Assembly (NCBI RefSeq): GCF_900220975.1
Contig: NZ_OBQD01000001.1
Location: forward strand, 248,001 to 312,000
Length of the DNA stretch: 64,000 bases
Reading direction: 5' to 3'
From: Rhizobium subbaraonis
GTDB taxonomy: Bacteria > Pseudomonadota > Alphaproteobacteria > Rhizobiales > Rhizobiaceae
This document shows, piece after piece, positions 35,896 through 45,609 of this stretch; the stretch's first letter is position 1, and every line of letters starts with the position of its first letter. The translations under genes and the position numbers were made by a program. Below the pieces are notes generated by a model, which had not been told where the DNA came from, searched no databases, and saw nothing but the letters and a program-made list of their open reading frames with translations.

Positions 35896-36192
35896 TCAGA
35901 AAACCCGGATCGCCGATTTTTCGATCGTCGCCTTGAGGCGCGGATGCAGGCTGTCGCGCGTTGTCACATCCACCTCGACTGACAGCTCGTCTTCGAGGAG
36001 GAGCTTAATGCTCGCGAGATCGATGAGGGAGAAAAGGGCGCGCGGGTCATAATCGATGAAAAGGTCGATGTCGCTATCGTCGTCGGCTTCGTCGCGTGTC
36101 ACCGAACCGAACAAATAGACCGAGGTGGCGCCGAATGCGCGGATCGCGTCGGCGTTTTTCTGCAGATGTTCGATCGCTTCGCTCTTCTTCAT
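35896..36192 (-). CDS. mntA: MNT-type nucleotidyltransferase antitoxin
   Basis: 98-residue minimal nucleotidyltransferase. The active-site pattern GSVTRDEADDDSDIDLFIDYD (GSx10DxD) is in LFGSVTRDEA and SDIDLFI, residues ~28-46. In characterised pairs this enzyme AMPylates the HepT toxin to silence it. It precedes the toxin reading frame, with the stop overlapping a downstream ATG (TGATG). Here the antitoxin is intact while its toxin gene is broken. Confidence 0.88.
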   Translation of the reverse strand: MKKSEAIEHLQKNADAIRAFGATSVYLFGSVTRDEADDDSDIDLFIDYDPRALFSLIDLASIKLLLEDELSVEVDVTTRDSLHPRLKATIEKSAIRVF

Positions 36193-36265
36193 GCTGTCCT
36201 TTACCGCATCGGTCCTTTCTTCTCCATTCGGAGATTATTTGCCGCTGAGCCTCTCCGCCTTCACC

Positions 36266-36291
36266 CTTCGGTAACCATCTTCGGTAACCAT
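36266..36291 (+). promoter_or_regulatory. ccrM: tandem 13-bp repeat with CtrA-like half sites upstream of ccrM
   Basis: CTTCGGTAACCAT occurs twice with no gap (36266-36278, 36279-36291), 48 bases before the ccrM start. Each copy holds TAACCAT, one base short of the TTAACCAT half site bound by CtrA, the cell-cycle regulator known to control ccrM in alphaproteobacteria. Confidence 0.55.
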
Positions 36292-36293
36292 AA

Positions 36294-37466
<1,173 letters not shown>

Positions 37467-37713
37467 GACGCCCGGCCCCAGCCGCTGCCGACCCCGTTCG
37501 AACAGGCGTCTTTCGCAGACCGTGAAGGTTGAAGGACGCGCAAGCCAATACCTCCTGTCGTGGCCTCCGGTGCTCCCTGCGCCGGAGGTTGCGGCAGTTG
37601 GGCCAGGCATCAAGGCCGCAGTCAGGCGTGGACAAAGCCCCGATGCTGTGAGCAAAATGTTCCTTCGCATGTCGGGAGGAAGACAACCGGACAAGAAGAA
37701 TTCAACAACCGGT

Positions 37714-37738
37714 GGAACAAGGGGCATCATATTGCGTT
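37714..37738 (+). promoter_or_regulatory. EcfG/RpoE2-type stress promoter (GGAAC-N16-CGTT)
   Basis: GGAAC (37714-37718), 16 bases, CGTT (37735-37738), an exact consensus match. The ribosome site GGGAGG and the ATG of the 62-residue gene follow at 37749 and 37760, giving a short leader. Confidence 0.8.
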
Positions 37739-37759
37739 TTACCTGAGCGGGAGGCGATC

Positions 37760-37948
37760 ATGAGGCATATCGACATCAGCAAGCTGGAGCGGAACCCCAA
37801 GCATGTCTGGGAGGTTTCGGAGTACTGCCGCAAGTCGGGCGTGAGCCGTACCGAAGAAAAGCGGCTCATCAGGATCCTCGGCCGCTACGCTTCCGCTCAC
37901 GAACTGCAGATGAACCTCGTCCGCCCCAACAACAGGTCTCGTTGCTGA
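37760..37948 (+). CDS. small hypothetical protein, probable stress gene
   Basis: 62 residues, basic and soluble: MRHIDISKLERNPKHVWEVS then EYCRKSGVSRTEEKRLIRILGRYA and a polar tail. The second half looks like a short helical bundle of helix-turn-helix size, but no family is recognised. GGGAGG lies 6 bases before the ATG, and an exact EcfG-type promoter lies 22 bases before that ATG. The 293-bp gap before it, after ccrM, holds one CCTCCGG/CCGGAGG hairpin (37564-37588) and nothing else I can identify. Confidence 0.75.
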   Translation: MRHIDISKLERNPKHVWEVSEYCRKSGVSRTEEKRLIRILGRYASAHELQMNLVRPNNRSRC

Positions 37949-38130
37949 ACGCGGTTGCCTTATGCAAGCGTTTGTTAATATTGGCGAAGCGCCAGAAAGG
38001 GCAGGCCTTCTTCAAGCGCTGTTAACCAGCGCCCCCTATGGTGAGGGCAAGCCGTCGGCGTCGCAAAGAGACTGACTGACGAAAGAATTCTGCTTTTCCG
38101 GTTTCGTACCTTCAGTCCCGGAAAGGCGCG

Positions 38131-38168
38131 AACGCCCGGAGCCGGCAACGGCCCCGGGCGTTTCACTT
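38131..38168. terminator. terminator hairpin between convergent genes
   Basis: AACGCCCGG (38131-38139) pairs with CCGGGCGTT (38154-38162), with an inner GCCGG/CCGGC-like fold; a T/A-rich tail follows on the plus strand. It lies between the 62-residue gene and the convergent HAD gene. Confidence 0.65.
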
Positions 38169-38193
38169 TGTTCAGGTCTTGCACAGCTTCCGT

Positions 38194-38808
38194 CTAGAGC
38201 GCCACGCCGTGCGCCGCGAGGTCGCTCTTGAGCTTCTCCGCATCGGTAAAGAGCACGGCATTCCAGCCGGCCGCCCGCGCTCCCTCGACGTTCTTTTCGG
38301 CATCGTCGATGAAGAGGGTGTGCGCCGGTTCCAGGCCGAAGTCGCGGGCATGCTTCTCGTAAATGGCAAGGTCGGGCTTGATCAGGCCGATCTCCCCGGA
38401 AACCGTGACACCACGCGGCAGGTCGAGGAACGGATAGAGCTTGCGCGCCTCCCTGAACGTGTCGGCGGCGAAATTGGTCAGCATCGTCACGTCGCGGCCG
38501 TCGCCAACCAGTGTCTCCATGATCGCCACGCTCTCCACATAGGCATGCGACACCATTTCCTGCCAGTGCCTGCGGAAGGCGCGAATCCGTTCCTCGTGAT
38601 CGGGATACTGTTCGATCAACTGCGCCTCCGCATCGTCCCAGCTGCGGCCGCGGTCCTGCTCGAGGTTCCAGTCGTGCGTGCACACATTGGCGAAGAACCA
38701 GTTGCGCTCCGCGTCGTCCGGGATCAGCCGGCTGTAGGGGATGTGGGGATCGTAGTGGATCAGCACGCGGCCGATGTCGAAGACGATGTGTCGGATTTCG
38801 ATGGTCAT
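38194..38808 (-). CDS. HAD family phosphatase (YihX-like)
   Basis: 204 residues of the HAD-IA group. Motif I is HIVFDIGRVLIHYDP (the Asp nucleophile in the DxG form usual for YihX relatives), a small helical cap (~20-85), motif II MLTNFAADTF, Lys in GLIKPDLAIYEK and motif IV FIDDAEKNVEGARAAGW. Probably a sugar-phosphate phosphatase. Its ATG overlaps the mutY stop (ATGA), so it is coupled to mutY. Confidence 0.88.
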   Translation of the reverse strand: MTIEIRHIVFDIGRVLIHYDPHIPYSRLIPDDAERNWFFANVCTHDWNLEQDRGRSWDDAEAQLIEQYPDHEERIRAFRRHWQEMVSHAYVESVAIMETLVGDGRDVTMLTNFAADTFREARKLYPFLDLPRGVTVSGEIGLIKPDLAIYEKHARDFGLEPAHTLFIDDAEKNVEGARAAGWNAVLFTDAEKLKSDLAAHGVAL

Positions 38809-39926
38809 GGGGTATGCGCCTTTTCGATTTCTGTTGTGCGGGGCCGCGGCCGGAAGGCCTCCGGCATAGCCTGTTTGATCGCCTTCTTCATGACGCTTGG
38901 CAGCGCCTCGCCGTCGAGCGTTTCCTCCGGCTCCCACCATCCGGGCCCGGTCGCCGCCGTCCGGCTGACGGTGGAGCGGAAGACTGTCAGGCGCAACTCG
39001 AAATGCGTGAACACATGGACGACGGTGCCGCAGTTCTGCCAGGCGGCGGCGAAGGGTGCTGCATCGGCACCCGTCGCCCCGTCCTGCCGTGCCGTCCAGT
39101 CCGTGTTCGGTATCTCGGTCATGCCGCCAAGCAGGCCATGGCCGGGGCGCTTCCTGAGAAAGACGGCGCCTGTCTCGTCGGTGGCGACGAATGCGGCACC
39201 GAGCCTGACCGGCTTCTCCTTCTTCGCCGCCTTCACCGGGAAGCGCTGCGGATCGTCGCTCACAGGTGCCACGCAGGCGTCGTTGAGCGGACAGAGCACG
39301 CAGGCCGGCCGCTTCGGCGTGCAGATGGTGGCGCCCAGGTCCATCATCGCCTGGGCGAAGTCGCCCGGTCTCCTTGCCGGCGTCATCGCCGCGACGAGAC
39401 CGCGCATCATCCCCTTCGAGCCGGGCAGGGGAGCGTCGATCGCATGCAGGCGGGAAATGACGCGTTCCACATTGCCGTCGAGCACGGCAGCCTGCCGGTC
39501 GAAGGCGATTGCGGCGATGGCGGCGGCCGTGTAGTCGCCGACGCCCGGCAGTTGCTTCAGGCCGTCCTCGGTATCGGGAAACCGCCCGCCATGCGTGAAG
39601 GCCACGGTCTCTGCGCATTTCTTCAGGTTCCGGGCCCTGGCATAGTAGCCGAGGCCGGCCCAGGCCTTCATGACCTCTTCGGTTTCCGCCTCGGCAAGGT
39701 CGGTCACCGTCGGCCATTTGGCGGTGAACAAAGCGAAGTACGATTTTACCGCTTGCACTGTGGTCTGCTGCAGCATGACTTCGGACAGCCACACCCGGTA
39801 GGGATCGGCGCGTTCGCCCCGCGCGGCCATCGGTGGCGAGATCCGCCACGGTAGATCGCGGTGGTGCCGGTCGTACCAGCCAAGGATCCGGCTGGTCGGG
39901 TCTGCGGCGATGTGCGCTTTCGTCAT
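38805..39926 (-). CDS. mutY: A/G-specific adenine glycosylase
   Basis: Base-excision repair enzyme that removes adenine mispaired with 8-oxoguanine. 373 residues: helix-hairpin-helix core with VWLSEVMLQQTTVQAVKSYF, the glycosylase loop LKQLPGVGDYTAAAIAAIAFD, the [4Fe-4S] ligands in CTPKRPACVLCPLNDAC (C-x6-C-x2-C-x5-C), and a NUDIX-like C-terminal domain (~235-360) that reads 8-oxoG. Start MTKAHIAADP at 39926; the frame is open to 40028 but that overlaps the divergent gene. Coupled by four bases to the HAD gene. Confidence 0.96.
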   Translation of the reverse strand: MTKAHIAADPTSRILGWYDRHHRDLPWRISPPMAARGERADPYRVWLSEVMLQQTTVQAVKSYFALFTAKWPTVTDLAEAETEEVMKAWAGLGYYARARNLKKCAETVAFTHGGRFPDTEDGLKQLPGVGDYTAAAIAAIAFDRQAAVLDGNVERVISRLHAIDAPLPGSKGMMRGLVAAMTPARRPGDFAQAMMDLGATICTPKRPACVLCPLNDACVAPVSDDPQRFPVKAAKKEKPVRLGAAFVATDETGAVFLRKRPGHGLLGGMTEIPNTDWTARQDGATGADAAPFAAAWQNCGTVVHVFTHFELRLTVFRSTVSRTAATGPGWWEPEETLDGEALPSVMKKAIKQAMPEAFRPRPRTTEIEKAHTP

Positions 39927-40026
39927 GAATTTGCCTGGATGCGATGAGGAAGCGTATAACTGGCCAAGCAATCTCTTTTCTTCAAGGCGTAATTGTCGGA
40001 AGAGAGGAATGTTTTCCGCAAGGAGC

Positions 40027-40554
40027 ATGCGAAAAGTGAATTCCCGTTCCCCCCGCCGGGGCGCTCTTCAGATCAGCGAAGTCGCCAACCGTCTGATCGA
40101 TCCCGTGCTTGCCAGGCGCGCCGGCATCAACACGATGCTGCTCGGCTCCTGGGACGAGATCGCCGGCGCTGCCTTTGCCGATTGCAGCCGGCCGGAAAAG
40201 ATCGCCTGGCCCAGGCGTGCCTCCGAGATGGCAGGCGAGGACGGCGGGCACCAGCCCGGAGTGCTGACGATTGCCTGCGAAGGCTCGCGCGCCCTGTTCC
40301 TCTCCCATCAGCAGGGCGAACTGATCCAGCGCGTCAACGGCTTCTTCGGCTTTCCGGCGATCCGCCAGATCAGGATCGTGCAGAAGCCGGTCTCGCCGCC
40401 TGTGCGCCGCCGTCGTCCGCCACGTCCGTTGACCGGCGAGGCCGCGCGTCACCTGGAGGAGCTGGTGGAGGGTATCGAGGGCGATGCGCTGAAGGCCGCG
40501 CTGAAACGGCTGGGCACGGCCGTGCTTGGCCGCAACGGCCAGCCGCGTCGCTGA
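40027..40554 (+). CDS. DUF721 protein, DciA-like
   Basis: 175 residues. The N-terminal half is a DUF721 (DciA) domain: ISEVANRLIDPVLARRAGINTMLLGSWDEIAG, then a strand GVLTIACEGSRALFLSHQQGELIQRVNGFFG in which LTIACEGS and LFLSHQQGEL are the key parts. A basic linker (PPVRRRRPPRPL) and a C-terminal helix follow. DciA loads the replicative helicase DnaB in most bacteria lacking DnaC, so a replication role is likely. Start uncertain: ATG 40027 matches the family better, while ATG 40009 has the better-spaced purine-rich leader (GGAAGAGAGG). Divergent from mutY. Confidence 0.82.
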   Translation: MRKVNSRSPRRGALQISEVANRLIDPVLARRAGINTMLLGSWDEIAGAAFADCSRPEKIAWPRRASEMAGEDGGHQPGVLTIACEGSRALFLSHQQGELIQRVNGFFGFPAIRQIRIVQKPVSPPVRRRRPPRPLTGEAARHLEELVEGIEGDALKAALKRLGTAVLGRNGQPRR

Positions 40555-40671
40555 AACATCAGCCGGTCACATTTGTTTGAAGATTGCAGTGTTGGTGCCG
40601 CTTGTTAGCGACATGAAGCCGGTATATCCGGGCGAACGGAAGATTTTTACTTTGTCCCCACAGGAGAGACC

Positions 40672-41481
40672 ATGTCCCTTCCCGAAATGAGCCTTTTGAA
40701 GCGTCTTACGAGCGGCGTCGCCGTCGCGGCGCTTGCCGTCACGCTCGCGGCCTGCAGCGACGAGAAGAAGGAGACGGCTGCGGCGCCCGATAGCCAGCAG
40801 GTGACCACGGACAGCGCAGCCTCAAAGCCGGCCGAGCCCGCGGCCATGTCCACCGAGGTGGCACAGGCGCCGGCGGTCTCCCCCGAGACGACGCAGTCGA
40901 CGCCGGCAAAGGCCGAAGTCCCGCCGTCGGAAGGCGACGTCGACATGGCAAAGGTTCTCGAGCCCGGCCCGCTGCCGGAAATGGCGATCGGCGAGGCGAA
41001 CGCCCCGGTCACGATCGTCGAATACATGTCGATGACCTGCCCGCATTGCGCCCGCTTCCACAACGACACCTTCGAGGCCATCAAGACAAAGTATGTCGAC
41101 AGCGGCAAGGTGCGCTTCATCTTGCGGGAATTCCCGTTCGATCCGCGCGCTGCGGCCGCCTTCATGCTGGCCCGTTGTGCTCCGGCCGAGCAGTATTTCC
41201 CGATGATCTCCATGCTGTTCAAGCAGCAGGAACAGTGGGCCGCGGCCGAAAACGGCCGTGAAGCGCTGCTGCAGATGTCGAAACTGGCTGGTTTTACACA
41301 GCAGAGCTTCGAAGCCTGCTTGACGAACCAGAAACTTCTCGATGATGTGAACGCGGTCCGCGAGCGCGGCGCCAAGGAATTCGGCATCGCGGCCACGCCG
41401 ACCTTCATCGTCAACGGCCAGCGCTATTCCGGAGAAATGTCGGTTGACGTCATGTCGGCCCTTATCGACAGCAAGCTCTGA
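40672..41481 (+). CDS. DsbA family thioredoxin-fold protein
   Basis: 269 residues. The N-terminal signal (LKRLTSGVAVAALAVTLAAC) ends in a possible lipobox, so it may be a lipoprotein or cleaved. A long Ala/Pro/Thr linker (~30-95) leads to a DsbA-like thioredoxin fold with the redox centre MTCPHCARFH (CPHC, ~123-126) and the cis-Pro strand AATPTFIVNGQ. Likely a periplasmic disulfide oxidase or isomerase of the DsbA/BdbD group. CAGGAGAG precedes the ATG. It sits between the DciA-like gene and smc, a conserved rhizobial arrangement. Confidence 0.9.
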   Translation: MSLPEMSLLKRLTSGVAVAALAVTLAACSDEKKETAAAPDSQQVTTDSAASKPAEPAAMSTEVAQAPAVSPETTQSTPAKAEVPPSEGDVDMAKVLEPGPLPEMAIGEANAPVTIVEYMSMTCPHCARFHNDTFEAIKTKYVDSGKVRFILREFPFDPRAAAAFMLARCAPAEQYFPMISMLFKQQEQWAAAENGREALLQMSKLAGFTQQSFEACLTNQKLLDDVNAVRERGAKEFGIAATPTFIVNGQRYSGEMSVDVMSALIDSKL

Positions 41482-41610
41482 TCCCGTCGCCACAATCATC
41501 GCGGGCGCCGGCGGAAGTCGCGCGCCTGCCGTTCTGGCGGCCCCCTCCCTCTATCTGGGAGGAGTGCCGGTGCGAAGCCAGACGATGAGGGGGGCTTCCG
41601 CCACTAGGTT

Positions 41611-41673
41611 TCCCCCTTCGTCAGGCTCTTCGCGCCACCTTTTCCCCGATGGGGCGAAGAGGGGGCATGCCCC
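41611..41673. repeat. GC-rich palindromic leader before smc
   Basis: CTCTTCGC and GCGAAGAG (about 41627-41661) can pair around a TTCCCC/GGGG inner stem, and a perfect 12-bp palindrome GGGGCATGCCCC (41662-41673) ends exactly at the smc start codon. The only Shine-Dalgarno-like G-run lies inside the palindrome. The block resembles the rhizobial intergenic repeat but is degenerate. Confidence 0.45.
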
Positions 41674-44600
41674 ATGAAGTTCACCAAGCTTCGCCTCCAG
41701 GGTTTCAAGACCTTCGTCGAGCCGACCGAGTTTGTCATCGAGCGCGGCCTGACCGGCGTCGTCGGGCCAAACGGCTGCGGCAAGTCGAACCTCGTCGAGG
41801 CGCTGCGCTGGGTGATGGGGGAGAACTCCTACAAGAACATGCGCGCGTCCGGCATGGACGACGTGATCTTCTCCGGCTCCGGCAACCGCCCGGCGCGCAA
41901 CACCGCCGAGGTCGGTCTCTACCTCGACAATTTCGACCGCACGGCGCCTGCCGCCTTCAACGATGCCGACGAGATCCAGGTGTCGCGCCGTATCGAGCGC
42001 GAGCAGGGCTCGGTCTACCGCATCAACGGCAAGGAGGCGCGCGCCAAGGACGTGCAACTGCTGTTCGCCGACGCCTCCACCGGCGCCCGCTCGCCATCCA
42101 TGGTCGGGCAGGGGCGCATTGGCGAGCTGATCCAGGCAAAGCCCCAGGCCCGCCGGCAGTTGCTCGAAGAAGCGGCAGGCATTTCCGGCCTGCATTCCCG
42201 CCGCCACGAGGCCGAGCTTCGCCTGCGCGCCGCCGAAAGCAATCTCGAGCGGCTCGACGACGTCACCTCGCAGATTGAAAGCCAGATCGAAAGCCTGAAG
42301 CGCCAGTCGCGCCAGGCAAACCGGTTCAAGGCCCTGTCCGCCGATATCCGCCGCCACGAAGCGATGCTCCTGCACATTCGTTGGGCGCAGGCCAAGGAGG
42401 CGGAAGGCGAGGCGGAGAGCCAGCTGAACCAGGCGACCTCGCTGGTCGCCGAACGCGCGCAGGCGCAGATGGAGGCGGCCAGGGCACAGGCCATCGCCAG
42501 CCTGAAGCTGCCGGAACTGCGGGAGAACGAGGCAAGGCTCGCCGCTGCGTTGCAGCGGCTGCAGATCGCCCGCTCGCAGCTCGAAGAAGACGCCGGCCGC
42601 CTGCTGCGCCGCCGCGACGAGCTGGCAAGGCGGCTGGCTCAGCTTGCCGAGGACATCGCCCGCGAGGAAGCGATGGTCGCTGACAACGCGCAGGTGCTGG
42701 AGCGGCTTTCGGCCGAGGAGCAGGAAATCGGCGATATTCTCGGCGAGGCCGACGACCGCGCCGCTGCCGCGCGCGAGGCGATGGACGAGGCGGCCGAACG
42801 CCTGTCGGGCAGCGAGCAGGCGCTGGGCGAGATCACCGCGGAGCGCGCCGAGGCGCAGGCGGTGCGCAACCAGTTGGAAAAGACGATCCGCGACCTCGCC
42901 GACCGCCAGGCGCGGCTGACCCAGCAGCTGGTCAATCTCGAAGCCGAGATCTCCGCGCTGGACGAACGCATCGCCGCCTTGCCCGACCCCGAGCGGAAGC
43001 GCGAGGAGGTGCAGTCGGCCGAGGCGGCGCTGGAGGAGGCCGGCGAGCGGCTGGCCGAAGCCGAAGAAGTGCTGGAAGAGGCGCGCGGCGCGGAAGTGGA
43101 GTTGCGCGGCCCCGTCGAGACGGCGCGCGGGCAGGCCAATGCCGTAGAGACCGAAATGCGCACGATCCGCCGCATGCTGGAGGCCGGTGCCGCCGGAGGT
43201 TCCACAGCCCCGGTCGTGGAGGACGTGCAGGTCGACAAGGGCTTCGAGACGGCACTCGGTGCAGCCCTTGGCGACGATCTCGATTCGCCGGCCGATACTG
43301 CCGCCGCCGCCCACTGGCGCTTTGCTGGCGAGGGGGCGGACGATGCGCCCCTGCCGGAGGGCACCGTGCCGCTACTCTCCCATGTCCGCGCGCCGGAGGT
43401 GCTGACCCGCCGCCTGCGTCAGATCGGCGTCGTTGTGGACGAGGGGCAGGCGCTGTCTCTTCTCCAAAGCCTCAAGCCCGGCCAGCGGCTGGTGACGCGC
43501 GAGGGCGCGGTCTTCCGCTGGGACGGGCATGTAACGGGCGCCGATGCGCCGAGTGCCGCCGCCCTGCGGCTGGCGCAGAAAAACCGTCTTCGGGAGCTCG
43601 AAAGCGAACGCGACGAGGCGCAAGCCGCGCTTGCGGCCGCCGAGGCCGCCCTTGCCGCCGCTGCTGCGGCGATCAGGGCCACGGGCCAGCGGCAGCAGGA
43701 TGCCCGCGAGGTTCAGCGGCTCGCTGCCCGCAAGCTCGCCGAAGCACGTGACGCGCTGGATTCGGCCGAACGCGCGTCCGGCGACCTGATCCGCCGCCGC
43801 GCCGTGCTGGCGGAGACGAAGACGCAGCTCGATACCCAGGTCGATGAAGCGGCGGAAACCCTTGAGGAGGCGCGTGGCGCGCTGGAAGACGCCCCCGACG
43901 TCTCGGAACTGGAGCTCCGGCTGAGCCTGCAGTCAGCCGCTGTTGCGACTGACCGCGCGACGCTCGCCGAGGCGCGCGCCTTTCACGACGGCCTGGCCCG
44001 CGAAATGGCGGAGCGCCGGCGCCGGCTGGCTGCGATCTCGGGCGAACGCGAGACATGGCAAAGCCGCGCCGCCAATGCCGAGCGCCACATCTCCCAGCTG
44101 CGCGAGCGCGAGGCGGAGGCGCAGGACGAGGCCGAGCGCATCGCCGAGGCGCCCGACGAGATCGAGGAGAAGCGGCGCGCGCTGATGAGCGAACTTGCCC
44201 GTGCCGAGGAGGCCCGGCGCGCTGCCGCCGACGAATTGCAGGAGGCCGATAACCGCCAGCGCGAGGCCGACCGGGTGGCGACGACCGCGCTGTCGCAGCT
44301 TGCCGAATCACGCGAGCAGCGCGGCCGCGCGGAGGAGCGGCTGGTGTCGGCGCGCGAACGCCGGCTCGACGGCGAGGCGCGCATCCGCGAGGCGCTGCAT
44401 TGCGCCCCTCACGAGGCGCTGAAGCTCGCCGAACATCCCGCCGACCGTCCGCTGCCCGATCCGCGCCAGCGGGAGATCGAGCTGGATCGGCTGAAGGTCG
44501 AACGCGAGCGGCTGGGGGCGGTGAACCTGCGCGCGGACGAAGAACAGAAGGAGCTTTCGGATAAGCTGCAGGCGATCGTCACCGAGCGCGAGGACATCAT

Positions 44601-45138
44601 CGAGGCGATCCGCAAGCTGCGCACGGCGATCCAGAGCCTGAACCGCGAGGGGCGCGAGCGCCTGCTTGCGGCCTTCGACATCGTCAACGCCCAGTTCCAG
44701 CGGCTGTTCACCCACCTCTTCGGCGGCGGCACGGCCGAGCTGCAACTGATCGAAAGCGAGGATCCGCTCGACGCCGGCCTGGAAATCCTCGCCCGCCCGC
44801 CGGGCAAGAAACCGCAGACCATGACGCTGCTTTCTGGCGGCGAGCAGGCGCTGACGGCAATGGCGCTGATCTTCGCCGTCTTCCTCACCAATCCCGCGCC
44901 AATCTGCGTGCTGGACGAGGTGGACGCGCCGCTCGACGACCACAATGTCGAGCGCTACTGCAACCTGATGGACGAGATGGCCGCTTCCACCGAGACCCGC
45001 TTCGTCATCATCACCCATAACCCGATCACCATGGCTCGCATGAACCGCCTTTTCGGCGTCACCATGGGTGAGCAGGGGGTCTCCCAACTCGTTTCGGTGG
45101 ACCTGCAGACGGCAGAACAGTTGCGCGAAGCGGTCTGA
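41674..45138 (+). CDS. smc: chromosome segregation protein SMC
   Basis: Structural maintenance of chromosomes ATPase, which with ScpAB extrudes DNA loops and organises the origin region. 1154 residues. N-terminal ATPase half has Walker A GPNGCGKSNLVEALRW (~31-46) and the Q-loop (RASGMDDVIFSGSGNR). Two long coiled coils (~170-490 and ~640-930) flank a hinge (~500-630) that is somewhat short and Ala-rich. The C-terminal half has the signature LLSGGEQALTAMAL and Walker B CVLDEVDAPLDDHN. No scpA or scpB in the window. Start at 41674 follows a palindromic leader without a free ribosome site. Confidence 0.97.
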   Translation: MKFTKLRLQGFKTFVEPTEFVIERGLTGVVGPNGCGKSNLVEALRWVMGENSYKNMRASGMDDVIFSGSGNRPARNTAEVGLYLDNFDRTAPAAFNDADEIQVSRRIEREQGSVYRINGKEARAKDVQLLFADASTGARSPSMVGQGRIGELIQAKPQARRQLLEEAAGISGLHSRRHEAELRLRAAESNLERLDDVTSQIESQIESLKRQSRQANRFKALSADIRRHEAMLLHIRWAQAKEAEGEAESQLNQATSLVAERAQAQMEAARAQAIASLKLPELRENEARLAAALQRLQIARSQLEEDAGRLLRRRDELARRLAQLAEDIAREEAMVADNAQVLERLSAEEQEIGDILGEADDRAAAAREAMDEAAERLSGSEQALGEITAERAEAQAVRNQLEKTIRDLADRQARLTQQLVNLEAEISALDERIAALPDPERKREEVQSAEAALEEAGERLAEAEEVLEEARGAEVELRGPVETARGQANAVETEMRTIRRMLEAGAAGGSTAPVVEDVQVDKGFETALGAALGDDLDSPADTAAAAHWRFAGEGADDAPLPEGTVPLLSHVRAPEVLTRRLRQIGVVVDEGQALSLLQSLKPGQRLVTREGAVFRWDGHVTGADAPSAAALRLAQKNRLRELESERDEAQAALAAAEAALAAAAAAIRATGQRQQDAREVQRLAARKLAEARDALDSAERASGDLIRRRAVLAETKTQLDTQVDEAAETLEEARGALEDAPDVSELELRLSLQSAAVATDRATLAEARAFHDGLAREMAERRRRLAAISGERETWQSRAANAERHISQLREREAEAQDEAERIAEAPDEIEEKRRALMSELARAEEARRAAADELQEADNRQREADRVATTALSQLAESREQRGRAEERLVSARERRLDGEARIREALHCAPHEALKLAEHPADRPLPDPRQREIELDRLKVERERLGAVNLRADEEQKELSDKLQAIVTEREDIIEAIRKLRTAIQSLNREGRERLLAAFDIVNAQFQRLFTHLFGGGTAELQLIESEDPLDAGLEILARPPGKKPQTMTLLSGGEQALTAMALIFAVFLTNPAPICVLDEVDAPLDDHNVERYCNLMDEMAASTETRFVIITHNPITMARMNRLFGVTMGEQGVSQLVSVDLQTAEQLREAV

Positions 45139-45199
45139 GGCGCATCGTCCGCGTCCTCGATGAATGCGAAATCTATATCTCGCAGGTGCGAAATTGATC

Positions 45200-45224
45200 G
45201 GAACCAAACCCCGACTTCCGCATT
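45200..45224 (+). promoter_or_regulatory. possible EcfG/RpoE2-type promoter (relaxed match)
   Basis: GGAAC (45200-45204) followed after 18 bases by TT, which fits the looser rhizobial form GGAAC-N18-TT; against the strict form the -10 reads CATT in place of CGTT. It lies 44 bases before the start of the 48-residue membrane protein. Confidence 0.45.
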
Positions 45225-45267
45225 CTCTACGGGCCGGCCGTTGAGGCCGAACAGGAAGGGGATATTG

Positions 45268-45414
45268 ATGAACAGGAACGCTCTCTATATGATCATCGGC
45301 GCACTCGTCGTGGTGGTCGCAGGTTTTTCCTACTATGCCTATCAGGAAGAGAAGAAGCCGGACGGAGTCGAGATCCAGATCGGCAAGGACGGCCTGTCGG
45401 TCGAGGAAAACTGA
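45268..45414 (+). CDS. small single-helix membrane protein
   Basis: 48 residues: a short polar start (MNRNALY), one membrane helix (MIIGALVVVVAGFSYYAY), then a charged C-terminal tail (EEKKPDGVEIQIGKDGLSVEEN) ending in an amphipathic GVEIQIGKDGLSV strand. AGGAAGGGG precedes the ATG. No named family recognised. The stable position between smc and ppdK and a possible stress promoter suggest a real gene. The tail would face the cytoplasm or periplasm depending on orientation, which I cannot settle. Confidence 0.75.
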   Translation: MNRNALYMIIGALVVVVAGFSYYAYQEEKKPDGVEIQIGKDGLSVEEN

Positions 45415-45609
45415 CGGCTAGCGGCGCTTCCCGGGCATCGCCACGGCTGCGATGCCCAAATCCGCCAATCGGCGCCGGTGCAAAGGCGCCCGGCGCTCGC
45501 AAGTGCCGTAAATTGTGCGGCGCAGCATTTTCCTTCTATCGTTCCGTTCCCAACCCGTGCCATATGCTGTAAATCTGTCACACAGGACTGTTTCGGGTGG
45601 AGAACAGCA

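Noticed and set aside
38194-39849. 551-residue frame that appears to join a MutY-region protein to the HAD phosphatase
   Set aside because: The upstream part is an out-of-frame reading of mutY; the true HAD start overlaps the mutY stop as ATGA.
41551-43314. 587-residue frame antisense to smc, and similar long antisense frames at 45418-47013, 27238-28806, 25004-26566, 2257-3708 and 54934-56289
   Set aside because: All are opposite well-supported genes and have low-complexity composition without motifs.
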